A DNA stretch of 64,000 nucleotides from Botryosphaeria dothidea (Eukaryota; Ascomycota; Dothideomycetes; Botryosphaeriales; Botryosphaeriaceae). The notes below the pieces were generated by a model. That model was given only the letters and a program-made list of their open reading frames with translations. It ran no database searches and was not told where the DNA came from. The DNA is taken from the NCBI GenBank assembly GCA_011503125.2, contig WWBZ02000013.1:558001-622000 (forward strand), in the 5' to 3' direction. Each line of letters begins with the position of its first letter. Positions within the stretch are counted from its first letter, which is position 1. Positions 21,193 to 32,248 of this stretch are shown piece after piece. Made by a program: the position numbers and the translations under genes.

Positions 21193-21963
21193 CTTGGTGG
21201 CGGGAGTCGTCAGCTAAGTAAAGAAAGATGAAACCCAAAGAGTGGGCAATTTTGAATGGCCTTTAAAAACTTTTCTTGATTGCAGGGTAAGAATTTAGCT
21301 GCATTAGAGGACTATTCAGCTACGCCGATTACAGAATTCTCTGCAGCTACCGGCGCTCATGCATGCCAAGACCATGGTCATAGGACGTTCGTCTGCCCAC
21401 CACTCGGACGAATTTTTAGCCATCGATTTGAATACGAGGAGTAAGGAGGTATACCAGAAGCATACGACCGTTGTTCTTGGTATGGCGATGCAAGCGCATG
21501 GCCTGTATTTCTTCAATAGTTAATTTTATGGGTTGGAGAACAAGCCCCAAAGTCACCAGCACGTAACCTGTCACAATCGGGCATATGTGCGTATGCAAGA
21601 ACTTCTTGAACTTACTTCAAACATGTAGCGTCAGTCAATAAGAAGTCGTACGACCACCGTAATAGAGAGGCAGTTGCGTTGACCCGACATGCAGTCAGAA
21701 TTTATTTCAGCCTGGCTGCCTGGAGAACAGCCATACAAATTTCCGATGTCATCTACTACGATATGCGTCGTCGATTCTCGGGCCTGGAAGGCGAATGACA
21801 TATCCGACGTGTCACACGTTGCCATAGCCTGATGATCTGGCAAAAAATAGTTGTCTGGCAATGAAAAGTCACAGTTCCATCCAAGCCTTCGACTTCTCCA
21901 TTAATGTAGAGTGATGAGGCAGCCGGAAATTAGTGGCTGTTGTCCTCCATGAACATAGATTGA
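21193..21963. other. Intergenic, no intact gene
   Basis: This 771-bp AT-rich stretch lies upstream of the HET remnant. I looked for the missing N-terminal HET core here and found no convincing match in any frame. Only short non-conserved frames are present. Confidence 0.5.
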
Positions 21964-22853
21964 TTGGGTAATAGAATTATCTGTCCGGATATAACTCAGG
22001 AATCGCTGGATCCATCAGATCGCCTCCTTCATTTTCCCATGAGCCTGGATTCTACTAAGGACGGAAGTAGCCTATTTCAATATGCCACAATTGTCCAGCA
22101 ATATGCCAACAAGGAGCTCACAAACCTTGCCGATACCTCTGCCGCATTTGCCGGAGTCGCCAATGTTCTAGAAATTTGGCACAACTGCGAATTCCGTTTT
22201 GACATTCCTCAAAGCTACCCAACCATTTATGCCGCATTGATGCGGTTTCCGGATTTTACCTCCGAGAACTTCTCTATCATGCAAAGAAGACTTCCAAATC
22301 ATTTTCCAAGTTGGTCATGGATGGGGTGGTCGTGCCCTGTATGGTATTCAATACTTCGACAGTCAGCCCCGGCTTTCGAGGGACAGACTATTCTGAGGAT
22401 TCCTTTAGGGTCAGAAGAAAAATTGACATGGGAAGAAAAGAGCAGAGACATCGTCAGGGAGGACCGCCGGGTGGAACAACCAATCACGGGGAGAATTCTT
22501 CATCTCGACATCGATGGTTTCTCAGTAGACGCAATCACTTCAAGACTCTCGGAAACTTCCCTTCGACGCGAATATATGTTTGTGTTGAATAAATGGGTTG
22601 TTTGTATAGGGAGTGAAGTTCATCGTAGATTGGCATAAGGAGGAGGAGGGTAGGTGACCCGGTCCCTCTTATATAGTAGCTATATAACAAATTTTCGGTG
22701 TTGACTCTTGGTTCGATCAGAGCCTGTTCCTCCCAACAGTTTGGGACTTCTCGTAACATCGACGCGCCCCCCTGTCGCTTGATACCTATGAAAGGTTGTA
22801 AATTTCCTGGATGTTGGATCATGCACCCGGTAAAGACCTCTGATAGTGCTTGA
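21964..22853 (+). pseudogene. HET-domain (heterokaryon incompatibility) protein remnant, split by a solo LTR
   Basis: The frame starting at 21964 resembles the region downstream of the HET core in fungal incompatibility proteins: FQYATIVQQYANKELTNLAD, TSAAFAGVANVLE, FRFDIPQSYPTIYAALMRFP and the typical RLPNHFPSWSWMGW. The N-terminal HET core motifs are not visible upstream. At 22583 a 156-bp LTR interrupts the frame and supplies a stop at 22636-22638. Ignoring the LTR and one copy of its 5-bp duplication, the original frame would continue at 22743 for 36 more codons, beginning GTSRNIDAPP, to a stop at 22851-22853. The locus is therefore a broken gene with a recognisable last step of decay. 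A short truncated protein could still be made. Confidence 0.75.
22578..22743 (-). mobile_element. Solo LTR (copia-like), 156 bp, with 5-bp target-site duplication GTTTG
   Basis: The LTR runs from 22583 to 22738. On the minus strand it begins TGTTGGGAGGAACAGG and ends TTCAACA, i.e. TG..CA termini. It is flanked on both sides by GTTTG (22578-22582 and 22739-22743). A TATA-like TATATAAGAGG lies inside in the minus orientation, as in an LTR promoter. A related copy in the plus orientation begins at 51085. No internal retrotransposon sequence adjoins it, so it is a solo LTR left by recombination. Confidence 0.85.
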
Positions 22854-23483
22854 AGCTCCGGTCAAATCAGTAACTATGACCCTAGTCGTACATTTGGTGC
22901 GCTTTCCGGGCTGCAGTCAAGAGATTCATATTATATGGCCCGAATGGGCGGAAATTTTCACGTTGTGCTCCTTTCTGCAGGCAGAAGTCCTAAACTTCAT
23001 CTTGGTACGATGGCTTGATAATAATCTGGCCGAGAGAGTGGCCAGAGGCCGAATTCTCAAATCAGCATTGATAGACTGCAGGGTACAACGGACGTTTGTC
23101 AATATCATCTGAAAAAATTGGATTTGAAGGCATATGACAATTCGAACCCATTGATTACACTTTCTTTGGTCTTGCGATACCGATCATGACTGGTTCTCAA
23201 GTAATAAATTTACATGTCCATTACGAAAGTAATTGTGGTTCTTAAGATTTCTAAAGTAGAGCCAGAACAAAAAAGCGAATTGAGATGCTTGCTTTTGGGA
23301 AATTACTTCAACTTCCCATTCGAAAAGCAAGGAAAAAACAGGATGGTGTAAGTTCTTTGGTCGGCAACCAATCTTGAAACATAGCGTTGGCAGAAGTCGC
23401 TGGAATGTCCACAGTATCAACTTAATTACACACTATGAGGCAGAAAAGATACAGAAACCGGCCCTAGTACATCGTACTTAGAC
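22854..23483. other. Intergenic, AT-rich, no gene seen
   Basis: This 630-bp stretch between the HET remnant and the FAD monooxygenase stop has only short frames without recognisable motifs. Confidence 0.5.
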
Positions 23484-25105
23484 TCACTGATGAGCAGATC
23501 GCTTCTTTGACTGTGCACATGTGTGATCCCATTCATTGTGACTGAGGCAATACTGAGCGAACTCAGTAAATTCACGTGCTGATCCAAATCAGTCTACGTT
23601 TTAGCACTTAGAGAACACACCGGGTCATACCTTGAGGATAAGGACCTTGTTTGCCTGAATAGTCCCTTCCACGCCTTCGTGTAAATTCCAAGATCCGATC
23701 AACCCGTTCCTTTCTACACTCCTGAAAGAGTGCTAAGAGCCCAGGGACTTCGGCTGGAGAAGTTCCCATTCGGAGAAGCGCAGAGATAGATGCTGCATCC
23801 TCAATTGCCCTAAAGGAATCAGTTACAACATGGCCTCTTTAGGACAGTTATCTTACATTGCACCGCCTTGGCCCATATCTGCGGAAGCATTAGCGGAGTA
23901 GTTCAAACCAAGAATACCATTGATGGACCTACATGGAAGAAACGGGTGAGCAGCATCACCAAGGAGCATTGTTCGGCCCCTCATCCATCTCTCGGCTACT
24001 GGGCAGTCAAACAAATCCCAAACTTTGACATCGTGCTCAGGGGCCTTTTCAAGCACAGCCAGTACCTTGCGGGGGAAGCATGAGAAGGAACTGATCATTT
24101 TTTCCTTATTCGCTGAGCGGCCCCATCCTACAAAAAGGAAAAAACATTAGCCAAGAGAAGATTCATAAGAGTCAATCCACATGTGTTCGTACCTTCACGC
24201 GTCACGCCGACTTCCGAAGTGGGTACAAATGCACCGGTGTACAAGGACTTGTTGTCAGAGCAAGGGTAGAAGATTATGCTTCTGTCCTCGCCCAAAATCT
24301 CAATTACAGTGCCGGGAGATTCGACAAATTCTGCCGTCACCGGGTCCTGTCGAATATCGGAAATGGGGGTGATACAACGATAACAGCTCTTACCCGTTGA
24401 AACGAGCTCTGTTTTATCACCGGTGATGACATCGCGTGTCTTGGAGTGTATCCCATCAGCTGCGATGATGACGTCTCCAGAAACCTTTCGACCATCCGTG
24501 AGCGTCAGGGTGGCCGCCTCGGGGTCCACATGACAGACAGCGCTGCCTCTGTGCAGCTTTGCTGGACAGCTGTTACCATCGGCTGCTGTGGCCTTGCGTT
24601 TGAGCTCGTTGTGTAAATCGATCCTATGGATAAGGTAATAATCCTAGTACACATCAGCAGCAGCATTCTCATTGATCATGGGCCTCGCCTACCGCCTGCC
24701 ACTGGTCCCGGATAGTCTCGAAGTCTAAACTTAGGATTGTTTCTTCGGAGCTATTCATGTGGAGACCCTATGCATAGCGAGGATTACTACACGAAAACCC
24801 CTTCAATATATGATTCAAACTGACCTTGCACATTCGTGTTCCCCCGATGGTTGCTGGGTATATCCCGAGTCGATTTAATAGCGCCGTGCAATTCGGGGAA
24901 AGATGCATCGCCGCGCCATATTCTCTGATGAGCTCCGACTTCTCAAAGATCTGTTGAGAGACGTGAATCGTTTTGGTCATAATTGAGGCGATCCAGAAGG
25001 ATACACTACCTCGACGTCATGACCTTGTTGACGCAGGCCTATTGCTGTCGTGAGTCCTCCAATACCTGCACCAATAATCAGTACTTTAAGTGGTTGGTTT
25101 GCCAT
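23484..25105 (-). CDS. FAD-dependent monooxygenase (salicylate-hydroxylase-like)
   Basis: Eight exons give 412 aa: 25105..25010, 24950..24825, 24767..24693, 24643..24193, 24127..23933, 23878..23857, 23809..23631 and 23578..23484. The start MANQPLKVLIIGAGIGGL carries the GxGxxG dinucleotide-binding fold. It is followed by EIFEKSELIREYGAAMHLSPN, VIIAADGIHSKTRD (the DG motif, around residue 160) and LLGDAAHPFLP (the GD FAD-phosphate motif), then QGGAM. The C-terminus is the helical YxxxRKxRxxR-like QECRKERVDRILE region. Exon 6 is only 22 nt, and the exact junctions around it and the last exon are less certain. The enzyme hydroxylates an aromatic or polyketide-like substrate using NAD(P)H and O2; the substrate is unknown. 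The SDR upstream is on the same strand. Confidence 0.85.
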
Positions 25106-25754
25106 GGTAAACAAAAGGACAAAATGAGAAAGATAAGGAGGGACACCAGAGCTTAAATATACGTCGTATTATATACGTATTCAACAGCTTGGTCATAAAC
25201 TTTTGGATCTAAGGCCTGGACTAAAATAAATTAGATGGATATTAAATTTAGAGTTTCCCATACCTTCGATTGGCCTATCAGCTCACTTGGCACATTATAT
25301 CGCAGAGAAGTGCTGCAGCCGACGATTAGCGCCCAATGCGATAATCAAATGGAAGCACGGAAAGGAAAGTAGTATTCGTTCGGACATATACTTCGACTCC
25401 TGACGAAGTTATGTTGGAAGCCCCCACTGATAAGAGTCAGCTGTAATATCCTCCTATATAGTTGACGGTATCCCTGTTTTCATCCACCGCTCGCCACAGG
25501 TGATCTGCAGTCGACCAACTTTTCGAGTGGAGCACCATTGTTCTCCGAGCGGACGAGGCGTAGTCATTTCGCGAGATCGACGTGCAGCAATGACTCTTGT
25601 AGGACAGCAAAACACTATTAAAGTTCATGGCTGATAGAACTATCGTAAGATTTCTAACCAGCAGGGTTCCCCCTGGTGAATACTCCGACGGTGACGCAAC
25701 AGAACTTGTGCAGGGTCTGGAAAGCACCCCTCTTACCACCACTTAAGCACCCAT
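25106..25754. other. Spacer between FAD monooxygenase and SDR genes
   Basis: A 649-bp stretch. A 101-codon open frame on the minus strand (25437-25742) has no recognisable family and is not called as a gene. Confidence 0.45.
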
Positions 25755-26669
25755 CTATGAAAGTGTCAATCCACCATCAATTACAATATTGGAGCCCGTC
25801 ATATAGCAGGCTGTATCGCTCGCTAGGAAAAAGTAAAGCTGGACTCGATGTGAGTGACTGTTAACCCACAAAGGTTAAATTTGGACTTACACCCTTTAAT
25901 TCCTGGGGTGCGCAAGTACGCCTTCCGGGGATGATCTTGACCCAGATATCCAGAAGCTCCTTCGGCTGTATCGTCAACACTAAAGCCATTAGGACAACTC
26001 GAACATAAAATCAATATGTCGGGCGGGACCCTTGACTTACTCTCAGTCATGATGTATCCCGGAGAGACGCAGTTGACTCTGGCAAAATCAACCCATTCCA
26101 CAGCCAGGCTCTTAGCCAACTGAACGACACCGGCTTTCGAAGCGTTGTACGCGGCCTGTGTTTGTGGGACATTGACAAGCGTAGCGCTAACAGAGGCCGT
26201 TATAATAAAGTTTCCTCTTCCTTGCTTCTTGAAGAGCCTGCCAGCTGCCAAGGCCGTCCACATGACTCCGTCATAGTTGATACTGTTCATGTGTTTCCAA
26301 GTATCTTCGTCGTATTCGAGCGAGGGGACATTCTGACATACGCCAGCGTACGCGATGACGATATCAAGCTGTCCTTTGCCGAAGGTTGCGGCAATCTGTT
26401 CGATTGTCCGGATGATTTTGTCCTTGTTTGTGACATCCGACTGATAGGCCTGTACCCGTACTCCTGTTGCTTTCGCAACCTCAGAAGCAGTCTGTAGTAT
26501 CAGTAGCTGTTCGGTAGATGAATGCGACATCTGCTCCAGCCTCAGCCAGACCAGTAACAATCTGACGACCAATTCCTCTTGAACCACCCGTAACCAAAGC
26601 AGTTTTGGCACTGAGTGAGAATTGTGACAGCACGGGGGCGTCCAGATTGTCTGGTTGAAAAAGCGGCAT
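25755..26669 (-). pseudogene. Short-chain dehydrogenase/reductase with one apparent +1 frameshift
   Basis: Segments 26669..26041, 25979..25891 and 25838..25755 make a classical SDR of about 266 aa, close to fungal sorbose/arabinitol-type reductases. Motifs are TALVTGGSRGIGRQI (TGxxxGxG cofactor site), a DVAFIYR second strand, DIVIAYAGV (NAG-equivalent), catalytic Ser in ITASVS, YNASK (Tyr-x-x-x-Lys), VNCVSPGYI and a C-terminal SDTACYMTGSNIVIDGG. Splice phases close only if one base is ignored at 26491-26512, where the frame shifts between ATDT and TASEVAKATG. An alternative 41-nt intron would remove the conserved second strand and is less likely. So this is either a recent frameshift or a sequence error. 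It lies 649 bp upstream of the FAD monooxygenase, and the two may have formed a small pathway. Confidence 0.72.
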
Positions 26670-27106
26670 TGTGACTTGGAAAAGTTGACAGAGGGTGTGC
26701 GATGTTGGACAAACGATTTGCTGAATTCAAGAACTAGTTGCTTTCGCTTTATATATACAGGGCAGTAAAGAATCCGTCAACTATCGGACATGCAAGTCGG
26801 AATACCTACAAAAGAAATCCGTGGTGTATTCAAGCCCTTGAGGCGAGGTAGTCCCGGATCGTTTAAGCGATGCGTAGCAGTATGACCCCTTTGATGCCCT
26901 CGACACGAGGGCAATCACCGCTTTTCCGGAAGACCGTAGTAGATGCCTCGAAGCTCGGGAATTTTTTTTAATCCCAAAATTCAAAGTCTCTCAGGCTCAT
27001 CCGTTGATCAGAAAGCCCGCCCGGTGTTCGAATGGCCTCTAATTATTAAGCTCGATGCTAATTCTATTTTAAAAACTGCCGCTGAATAAGTGTTCAGCGG
27101 AAGGGG
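26670..27106. other. Intergenic, no gene seen
   Basis: A 437-bp AT-rich spacer holding the SDR promoter and the 3' end of the wall-protein gene. Confidence 0.5.
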
Positions 27107-29453
27107 TCACCAGTACCCCGCCAACGTCAGACATCCTAGAAAGATCAACACCAGTTCCACACCCAGCTCTCTCCTCACAGCACTCCCCGTTTGTGTGCTC
27201 GAGGCCCCACCCGCCCCAGTCCCCACCGTCTCCTCAGCAGTCGCACTCGTCCTACCCGTCCCCGCCCTACTCGTCCCCGCTCCACCCAAACCATCCCACA
27301 CCGCACCCCCAAGCCCGCTTGAAGATGCAGATGACGACGCCGGACTCTCTCCAGTCCCAGCCCCAGTCACCCCAGCACCATTCCCATCCGCAGCTAACGT
27401 CACCGTCTGCCCACCAACAACAACCTCGGTCACGCCCCCCGCAGCCGTCCCCACAACCACGACGGTTTTATCTTTAACTGTCACGCTCTCTCCTACCTCT
27501 ACTGTCTTCTTACTAACTACAACGCCCCTTGTGCTTACCGGCGTAACTCCCGCGACATCGCCATCCGCCAGCGTCACCGTCTGCGCCCGTCCCTCTCCAC
27601 TCCCCACCGACGCCCATCCCGTCGGCAGCGCAGCCGTCACGCTCCCCACTACCAACCGCGTCGTCCCGTCCGCCACCGTGAGCGCAACGAGCGTTGGGAA
27701 CGGTATCACACCGTCTGTGACCGCACCCGTCGGGAGGAGCGTTGCGGAGGCGCCGAGGCGGAGCGTTTGGCCGTCTGGCAAGACGACCGCGGCGCCTGGC
27801 CCGTCGTCGTTGGAGGCGGCGGGGTTGAGGGAGAAGGTTTGGCCGGCGGCGATGATGACGCCGGGCTGAGGAGCGTGGAGGGGAGCGAGGGTGGTGGTGG
27901 TGGCGCCCGCGATGAGTTAGGTGAGGCCGGCGGAGGTTTGTAGGATGATAGTTGCTGAGGCGGCAGGGGCGTTTTCGTTGTTGTCGTCTTCGGGATTTGC
28001 TGGGGCGGGGTTGAGGGTGATGGGGGTGTTGGGCTGGAGGGTTTGGGTGCCGATGACGAGGGCGGAGTTGGAGTTGCGGGTGATGGTTGCGCTGCCGATG
28101 ATGAGGGTTGATTCTAGTGCGGGAGGGGCTTCCGTGACTGGAGCAGATGCAGGTGGTTCTTGGTCGTCGTTGTTGTCGGATGGAGGTTCCTTGACTGGAA
28201 GGGCAGTCCCGTCACCAGTGGAAGGAGCGGTTGCTGAGACATCGGGGTTGAAGAGCGTGGGTGTAGGAGCAGGCTGGTTGGTGTTGTCAGGCAGAGCTGA
28301 GCCAGTCTTAGTAGGCGCGGGAGGACTGTCAGTCACAGGAACTTCGGTTGATGGCTCCAAAGGTTGTTCTGACATTTCAACTCCAGAAGCCGTCATTTCC
28401 GGAGGATCAGGGCTGTCATCATGAAGAGTCGAAGTCAAGGTCAAGTAGAGCTCGGAAGTCAGTTCTAACGCAGGTTCGCCTGTTTGAAAGCCATTCGCAT
28501 GCCAATCATCCTCAGTGCAAAGCTTGACGGCGGCGTCAGAAATACCAGAAGGGACGCCAAGCTCCTGATCGAAATACGCCCCGACAGGCATGTACCATAG
28601 ACCCTTCGGATCATCAGGGTCAGGGGCTGGAGGTTCACCATAGGCGTTAATGGATGTGTAGGTGACGAAGGGGCCGACCGCCAAAGTTTGATATGCAGTG
28701 GTAGGGATTGTCGTGGTGTACGAGCTCGTGATTCTCGTTCTATTTGCCAAAGTAGAGTAGGTTGGTCTGATTTGGATTCTGTTGGAAGGAGCACCAGAGA
28801 CGTACCAAGGCGCCCATGAGCACACAGCTTCACCGTCTGCTGTAGTCGTTGGAAGGACACCCCACCATCTATAGCCAGAATTGTATTGTGTGAAGACGGT
28901 AGGATAAGTGACATTGGTGAGGGACGTCACCCATTCATCTCCGGATTTCGTTGCCAAACTCATGGTGATTTCCATTACTCTTGTTCCATCGGAATTGGTC
29001 ATCAGGCGGGGTTGATTTGAGATGGCTGGTTGCGTCAAATAGGAAGTAGATGTGATTGTTGCATTTGTGCGGTTGTTGACAATGTGATATTCGATCGCGT
29101 GAGTAACTGTAGCAGTCGTCTCGACCTTCTTCCAAATCCACGGAAGAGCAGAATGAGCGGCAAAAGAGCAGTTCGCTTCGCATACTGGATCTGGAACGAC
29201 GGTCGCGGTTGTTGGACTTGCAGTTGTTGTGTTCATAAAATAATATGCTATCCTATTGTAAGCATACTGGCACCAGAACGATTTCGAAACGCGTACCATT
29301 AGATGGTACATATCCGCCAAAGACCTCATTTCCGATGGCCATGTCGTAAAGTTTCGTCGTAGTAGACATCGCGCGAGAGAGTTCCAGGGTAACCAAACAA
29401 AAAACGATATAGCGCAAAATGGTGCGCAGCGGGAAAAAGCCACGAAGGCTCAA
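27107..29453 (-). pseudogene. Secreted, probably GPI-anchored Ser/Thr-rich wall protein, broken by one in-frame TAA
   Basis: Exon 1 29453..29297 encodes a hydrophobic signal peptide (LRTILRYIVFCLVTLELSRA). Exon 2 starts at 29247 (acceptor GATAG). The ectodomain has many N-x-S/T sites, for example NNRTNATIT, then a Pro/Thr/Ser-rich stalk and beta-repeat-like units (SATITRNSNSALVIGTQTL, TVTLAADGNG). It ends with a Ser/Gly-rich stretch and a C-terminal hydrophobic tail (LGVELVLIFLGCLTLAGYW) typical of GPI signals. The reading frame is interrupted by TAA at 27919-27917. The downstream 270 codons (27916-27107) are in the same frame, begin LIAGATTTTLAP and carry the same repeat style and the anchor signal. 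As it stands the product is a 495-aa protein without anchor. An undetected intron is possible, but no good donor spans the stop. Confidence 0.7.
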
Positions 29454-30056
29454 TTAGCATCCGGTTGGACGGAGACGGTAACGACTGTGCCACGAAGGAT
29501 TGAGAGGTAGGGAGGCGTGTTGGAGACTAAAGTAGGTCCAGTGGTGCCTTGACCGCATTGACAGTGGTCCGAGACCTCTATACGAGACAACTAAACCTTT
29601 CGTTGAATAGGGCATATGCACCGTAGTGTGCAACCTGGGTTAACCTGATAGTAGCTGCTCTGGTTGGTTGGTCAAGCTTTGGGGGCCACGATCAAGAAAT
29701 AAGGCCCGGTAAGACCGGTATCTATTTGTCCCGTCCGCCAATGGGATGATGAAGGCGTTTTTCAGCCCCCAATCTGGGCAAGTGCTGGATTGGGCATCGC
29801 ACAGGTAGATCGGACAACAACCCTGGGATTTCTCCTCGACGGTTGACGCTGGAACCGTCTTCCTGCCACACATCAGTCAGATGAAGACTGCCGTGGTGAG
29901 CTGAAACTCTGTCGTATGAATGCGTCGGATGATGAGCTAAGCAGAATTTCGTCCAGATGAAAGTTTGAACCACTCACAAAGTGATGCTTCTCCGAATTAA
30001 CCGGCCGCAGTAGTTAGTTGATTGCAAAACAAAAAGCTAATATCATTTCAAGAAAT
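29454..30056. other. Intergenic, no gene seen
   Basis: This 603-bp stretch holds the promoter of the wall-protein gene and the 3' flank of GPI16. Only short frames are present. Confidence 0.55.
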
Positions 30057-32016
30057 CTACTCTGCTTTCGCTCCCTTTGCCTGGAACTTTGCTTTCAAGC
30101 GCTGGATTTTACCAGCTATCACACCCTTGAGACCTCCACCTTGCCACGTTGCAACCTCGTTGGCACCAACGAACCGTCTGACAAGGATGTTGAATATGGA
30201 ACCGAATCCCAGCGCCATGACCGTACTTGTCAAAATGATGACGTTGTATGGCATACTGAAGTCGGGTGTCGGCAGTGGAAGGAGCAGACTTGTGGTACGC
30301 AGGTAGAAGCCCCTCAAGTCCGAATCGTTCGTATGATTCAGTAGTCTGATGACAGCCGGTGCAACATCAAAGCCACGATTGGCGTCAGGCGGGTATTCAG
30401 TGTAACGCAAAATGGCCTTTTCAAAGTCATACGTTAAGGTCAACGTCGAGTTCGGAGGAACTGTCAGGATAAGTTCAAGATGGGTACCCCGAACACGGTC
30501 CACGGCTGGTCTGTAGTAGATCTCCTTGATACATTCTGGACAGTCTACCTTGGAGTTCCCTGAAGTGACGGATGCGCGAAGTGTGTGCACGTAAGTCTTC
30601 ATGAACCAGGGTAGGGATTCGAGATAGATGAGATCCACGGAAGAGGACTTGGATGGGTTCGTGAGTACAGCTTGGAGCCCGCCACGTTCTTGGCCGTAAC
30701 CAGTGATTGAACGTGCTGCATACAGGGGAGGCTGTGCCAGAGGAAGGCTCGAGTCCACGGTCTGTTCGGGAAGAACAAGATCGAAGTCAACGCCAGCTGG
30801 TCCCAGTCAACATCCACATTGCTTAGAAGCCCAGTTTTTGACTTACTTGGAAGTTGGTAGCATCTCAGCAGTCCATCCTCGTACTTCATTTCCTTGTACT
30901 TGGCGGAGGTCTCTACATTAATTTCTCGCTCAGGCTGAACGTTAATGCAAACGGTCTCCGAGTCGGAGCCGTCTCCATTCAATGGGCATGCGCCCTTGAT
31001 TGGACGTCCAAAGACCTCATTCAAGCTCCACGCGAGTTCAGAGTTTGTCTCAAGAGGGAAACAAGAGTCGACAGCGTTGTATGGCTTGGATTCGTCGCAG
31101 GTAATTTCCTCAATTGGCTTTGGTCGGGGGATAGGATTGTCTGTAGATTGTCAGCAAGGCTCACCATCAGTCATGCATAAATGGCAATCTCACCCCTTGG
31201 CCGCTTCGATCTGTCAACATCAAGAACCATATCCACAATCTGTTCCATCTCCAGAACGCATTCGTTTCCATCATCAGGGCATACTGGACGCACATCGATA
31301 GACATGGTCTGCCAGGATGCATCAAAGAGCTTGTGACCATCCAGTAAACTCGAAATGCCAGACTTGCCCTTGCAAGGAAGCAGTTTGAGGAAAGGTGTCA
31401 AATTCTCGGTACAGACAACCTCGTGCGGGAGGGTTCCGTGGAGCAGGTGGAGATTCTCCAAAGAATCTGTTGGCGGGTAGCGTTCTGGAGGAAAGATTTG
31501 CACCGGGCGAATGGTCTTGGTAGCGTCGATGAAGTTAAGGGAGGCACAGAATAGGCCAGAGAGGGCATTCGCCAGCGTCAGCCATCGGGCGTTTGCTCTA
31601 AGGCAACGGTCAGCAATTGGCATAACCAGACACAAGCATGGAAAAACTCACTGCTCCTCGGTCTCAGCATCAACCCAGGCCCACAGCTCGACGCCAGTTC
31701 CACCCTCGCGTGCTCCATTCCACGGACGAGCTCCCCATTGCTCGGCATCCCAGCGGCCCAAGCTGAAGCGAAGGTGTAGCTCTTTGGTGTGAGCATGCTG
31801 TAAGATCTGGCCTAGCGATCGCGGGAAGAAGCGGAAATTCTGGTGCTCGAAGGAAGCCGCGGAGGCGTTGCTGCGAAAGCTGAAGGAAGCTAGGAGTTGA
31901 TTCTGCGGGAGAGGTCGTAGCAGCAAGCGCTCGTGGTAGTCTGCGCCGGCGGCATTGGCGGACAAGAACAGCGCAAGGAGTGACAAGAGGCTAAAGAGGG
32001 GGCGGAGAAGAAACAT
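30057..32016 (-). CDS. GPI16: GPI transamidase component PIG-T/Gpi16
   Basis: Exons 32016..31652, 31597..31194, 31140..30847 and 30796..30057 give 600 aa, the usual length. Gpi16/PIG-T is an ER membrane subunit of the GPI transamidase that attaches GPI anchors to proteins. A signal peptide (FLLRPLFSLLSLLALFLSANA) precedes the luminal domain with YHERLLLRPLPQNQLLASFSF. The family hallmarks are GSGQERGGL-like GYGQERGGLQAVLTN, YLESLPWFMKTYVHTL and DFEKAILRYTEYPPDANRGFD. One C-terminal membrane helix (VIILTSTVMALGFGSIFNILV) precedes a short basic cytosolic tail. It is divergent from LUC7 with a 232-bp shared promoter. Functional and single-copy in character. Confidence 0.96.
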
Positions 32017-32248
32017 GGCGGCTCTCCAGCCGGATTGCGCTGGGGGGAGGTAAGAGCGGCGGCTCTGGGGCGGGCGCGGTGTGTGACGCGCCGCGCAGGA
32101 CCCCGGCTCCCGGTCGTGATCGACGGGCAGTTGCGCCTCAAGAAATCCGTCGCGCCTGCAGCTCCAGCAACTCTGTCGACACAACCACCGACAACCCCAC
32201 ACACATTGCTGCATCCTCGCCTGCGTCCACGACCGCAACGCCGTCGCC
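32017..32248. promoter_or_regulatory. Divergent GPI16 / LUC7 promoter
   Basis: The 232 bp between the two start codons must hold both promoters and both 5' untranslated regions. It is GC-rich with no clear TATA box. Confidence 0.6.

Noticed and set aside
22705..22722. GGTTCGATC, like a tRNA T-loop
   Set aside because: It lies inside the LTR and no acceptor stem, anticodon arm or A-box can be folded around it.
27090..27869. 259-codon plus-strand Pro/Thr/Val-rich frame
   Set aside because: Antisense of the repeat region of the wall-protein gene; the minus strand has signal peptide, glycosylation sites and anchor signal in order.
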